A stretch of 64,000 nt of DNA. Source: Christiangramia flava JLT2011. GTDB taxonomy: Bacteria > Bacteroidota > Bacteroidia > Flavobacteriales > Flavobacteriaceae. The DNA is taken from NCBI RefSeq assembly GCF_001951155.1, contig NZ_CP016359.1:3310001-3374000 (forward strand). Direction: 5' to 3'. The position numbers were made by a program, and so were the translations under genes. Shown here piece after piece: positions 61,754 through 64,000 of the stretch (position 1 is its first letter; the number at the start of each line of letters is the position of its first letter). The notes under the pieces are model-generated. The model ran no database searches. It was not told the origin of the DNA and saw nothing but the letters and a program-made list of their open reading frames with translations.

Positions 61754-63094
61754 ATGTTTGATACAGAGATAAAATCATTAAAATCACTTAACCACTACCT
61801 CCTTAAACTGGTAGAAAGCCGTCTATGGCTTAAAGTAATCATTGCCTTATTTTTAGGTGTTGGATTTGGTCTGCTATTGAGTCCACAAAATGGATGGATT
61901 TCTAAAGAAAAAGCAGATATCGCGGGGAATTGGCTGGCATTGCCTGGTGTACTATTTCTGAAACTGGTTCAAATGATTATGATCCCGTTGATTGTGGCTT
62001 CCATCATCACAGGAATCGCAAGCAACGATAAGGAAAGTCTAAAAAAACTGGGCGGTGGCGTTTTACTGTATTTTTTGGGCACAACAATAGTTTCGGTTAG
62101 CATTGGTACGATACTATCCCAAATTTTTAGACCGGGTCGTTTTCTTCATCAACAAGCACTAAAAGAGCATAATGAAATTACGGCAGTTTCAACTGATGAA
62201 CCCGAGCTTTCCTTCGGAGTTGAAACGATTCCTGATGCCATCTCAAACCTGCTTCCTGAAAATCCATTGGCATCTATGGTAAGTGGTGAAATGTTAAGTA
62301 TCGTGATTTTCACAATCATTATTGGTGTAGCTGTGCTATCACTTGAAAATGCTTTACTGCGCCCAGTGAAGCTGCTTCTAAGTGCCATTCAGGAAGTCTG
62401 TATGACAGTAGTAAAATGGTCAATGCTTCTAGTGCCTATTGCCGTTTTTGGTCTTATGGCACAGCTCACCTCTAGCGTTGGTTTGAGTTCTCTATCTGGC
62501 CTCACCTACTATGTGGGTGTCGTCTTGCTCGGTCTGTTATTCTTAGTGATTTTCTATTTAGGGCTAATTGTGCTTCTTGGAAAATCAAACCCTATGCATT
62601 TCCTGAAAAAAATAAGGGATGTTCAGCTATTGGCTTTTTCAACCACAAGCTCTGCCGCTGTGATGCCACTTTCTCTTCAAACAGCCGAAGAAAAACTAAA
62701 GGTGGACAAGACCATTAGCAATTTTATCATTCCCATTGGCGCAACCGTCAATATGGATGGTACTGCACTTTATCAAACGATAACAACCCTTTTTATAGCC
62801 CAAGCCTATGGACTGGAAATGAGTTTACTCAATATTATTGTGGTCATTGTAACTATCGTTGCTGCTTCAATCGGCACACCTGCCATTCCCGGAGGTGGTG
62901 TGGTGATACTCGCTTCTGTTTTGGGAAGTGTTGGTATCCCAGCCGAAGGCATCATCATTATTATTGGTGTAGAAAGATTGTTGGGAATGTTCAGGACTGC
63001 TGTAAACGTAACGGGTGACCTTACAGCTTGTATGGTTTTTAATAGGTTGTATGGTATAAAAAACATTGAAATTCTTAAAAAAGAAGCTTTATAA
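61754..63094 (+). CDS. Dicarboxylate/amino acid:cation symporter (SDF family)
   Basis: 446 residues, about eight helices with two re-entrant loops. Seen: STTSSAAVMPLSL and TVNMDGTALYQTI and AIPGGGVVILASVLGSVGIPAEG, the DAACS hairpin motifs. Imports C4-dicarboxylates or acidic amino acids with Na+ or H+. Carbon source and glycolysis enzymes around it suggest a metabolic role. Confidence 0.9.
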   Translation: MFDTEIKSLKSLNHYLLKLVESRLWLKVIIALFLGVGFGLLLSPQNGWISKEKADIAGNWLALPGVLFLKLVQMIMIPLIVASIITGIASNDKESLKKLGGGVLLYFLGTTIVSVSIGTILSQIFRPGRFLHQQALKEHNEITAVSTDEPELSFGVETIPDAISNLLPENPLASMVSGEMLSIVIFTIIIGVAVLSLENALLRPVKLLLSAIQEVCMTVVKWSMLLVPIAVFGLMAQLTSSVGLSSLSGLTYYVGVVLLGLLFLVIFYLGLIVLLGKSNPMHFLKKIRDVQLLAFSTTSSAAVMPLSLQTAEEKLKVDKTISNFIIPIGATVNMDGTALYQTITTLFIAQAYGLEMSLLNIIVVIVTIVAASIGTPAIPGGGVVILASVLGSVGIPAEGIIIIIGVERLLGMFRTAVNVTGDLTACMVFNRLYGIKNIEILKKEAL

Positions 63095-63096
63095 CT

Positions 63097-64000
63097 ATGG
63101 ATAGTACTATAAAACATATAGGTGTATTTACCTCTGGAGGTGATAGTCCAGGGATGAATTCAGCCTTGTACGCCATTGCAAAAACGGCTGAAGCAACTGG
63201 TATAAAAGTTAGTGGTTTTAGAAAAGGATATGAAGGATTGATAGACGGTGACTTGGTTCAATTTAAATCACACGAATTACAAAAACTGACCCAAAAGGGT
63301 GGCACAATTCTAAAGACCGCACGAAGCAAACGTTTTCTCGAACTGGAAGGTCGAAAAAAAGCCCTGCAAACCCTAAATGCAAACAAAATAGATGCCCTGA
63401 TTGCCATTGGTGGCGATGGCACATTTAAAGGACTACTTACTTTTTCAGAAATATGCGACATTCCGTTTATCGGCATTCCTGGTACTATAGATAATGATAT
63501 TTCAGGAACAGATTATACCCTTGGTTTTGATTCCGCAGTAAATACAGCCATTGAGAATATTGATAAAATAAAGGACACTGCGGAATCTCACAATCGGGTA
63601 TTCATTGTGGAAGTAATGGGCAGGGATTCTGGCTACATCGCCATTCATTCAGGACTTACCACAGGAGCAGATGCCATTTTAATTCCCGAGAGTGGAAAGG
63701 ACTTTATTTATCTATTGGATAAGGTTAAAAATTACGATAGCGAAGATGCTTTTCTTGTCGTGGTTTCAGAAGGCGATGAAATAGGTGCCGAACTTGTTTC
63801 TTCAAAAATAAAGGAAGTCAACCCCAATGTCGATTTACGAATTACAAAACTTGGGCACGTACAGCGTGGTGGAAATCCTTCTGCTTTAGATAGGATGTTG
63901 GGTATTAGGCTTGGGGTGGAAGCCGTAAAATCACTTTTACAAAGTAAAAAGAATGTAATGGTCGGGATTTTAAACAATCAATTGCACTTAACCCCTTTTA
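63097..64000 (+). CDS. pfkA: 6-phosphofructokinase (3' end cut by window edge)
   Basis: Phosphorylates fructose-6-phosphate. Start ATG at 63097, two bases after the symporter stop; open to the window edge (301 codons seen). Seen: FTSGGDSPGMN near residues 10-20, IGGDGTFKGL, the catalytic GTIDNDI, VEVMGRDSGYIA, and HVQRGGNPSALDRMLG. ATP-type signatures (GGDGT and PGTIDND) indicate the PfkA class. With the aldolase and GAPDH it covers three consecutive glycolytic steps, missing only triose isomerase. Confidence 0.94.
   Translation, partial: MDSTIKHIGVFTSGGDSPGMNSALYAIAKTAEATGIKVSGFRKGYEGLIDGDLVQFKSHELQKLTQKGGTILKTARSKRFLELEGRKKALQTLNANKIDALIAIGGDGTFKGLLTFSEICDIPFIGIPGTIDNDISGTDYTLGFDSAVNTAIENIDKIKDTAESHNRVFIVEVMGRDSGYIAIHSGLTTGADAILIPESGKDFIYLLDKVKNYDSEDAFLVVVSEGDEIGAELVSSKIKEVNPNVDLRITKLGHVQRGGNPSALDRMLGIRLGVEAVKSLLQSKKNVMVGILNNQLHLTPF

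Noticed and set aside
56463..64000. Arsenate resistance through GAPDH/ArsJ
   Set aside because: GAPDH genes occur with arsJ in arsenic islands, but no arsJ, arsR, arsB or arsC is present, and the enzyme here is of type II.
22210..64000. Insertion sequences or composite transposon
   Set aside because: No transposase gene and no terminal inverted repeats of IS type were recognised in the window.

Overview
The window looks like a chromosomal segment of a marine-type Flavobacteriaceae bacterium (Bacteroidota; Gramella/Christiangramia-like by protein feel, not proven). Evidence: TAnnTTTG-type promoters, few Shine-Dalgarno sites, Bacteroidota-restricted families (DUF6090-like, HYC_CC_PP-like, DUF3347, a TonB receptor with a carboxypeptidase-like N-domain) and a LytTR regulator. 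Two parts with different texture are joined at a tRNA gene.

Part A, 1-22.1 kb, is ordinary, relatively GC-rich core chromosome: a cut-off DEAD-box helicase, rdgB-rlmH, nadC-brkB-like, two small secreted proteins, priA, a LytTR response regulator, the rpsF-rpsR-rplI operon, a MacB-like permease, hisS, an aldo/keto reductase, an SDR, a DUF6090-like gene broken by one in-frame stop, a pair of M16 peptidases and a TonB-dependent receptor.

Part B, about 22.2 kb to the right edge and beyond, is an AT-rich integrated island. It begins with the displaced 3' half of a tRNA gene (CAU anticodon, minus strand; attL), three tandem 11-bp repeats and a tyrosine recombinase. Then comes a scarred stretch (22-27 kb): a K+ channel, a Cys-rich copper-binding four-helix protein, a chimeric epimerase/SDR pseudogene, a decayed HMA-domain fragment and a decayed second integrase tail, which suggests stacked integrations. 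From 27 to 52 kb nearly everything is on the minus strand and serves copper/silver handling: two multicopper oxidases each fused to an outer-membrane-barrel-like C-terminus, CopA P-type ATPase, CopZ-like chaperone, CusB/CusA/TolC efflux parts, four DUF3347 proteins, a second four-helix copper protein, DUF305, DUF302, PepSY, a permease, and an AraC regulator with an N-terminal HMA-like metal domain.

At about 52.1 kb the orientation flips. The divergent region carries repeated TTGTTTAACAT elements. The plus-strand block starts with a second HYC_CC_PP protein, a second HMA-AraC regulator and a set of small metal-associated membrane proteins, then changes character: universal stress protein, NDH-2, APC permease, archaeal-type (type II) GAPDH, class I fructose-bisphosphate aldolase, a dicarboxylate/amino-acid symporter and 6-phosphofructokinase (cut by the edge). 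My main hypothesis is that this last block is a metal-tolerant backup for central metabolism: a type II GAPDH, a Schiff-base aldolase needing no metal, and an NADH dehydrogenase without Fe-S clusters, each replacing a step known to be copper-sensitive. No conjugation genes and no right attachment site are visible in the window, so the element continues past 64 kb.
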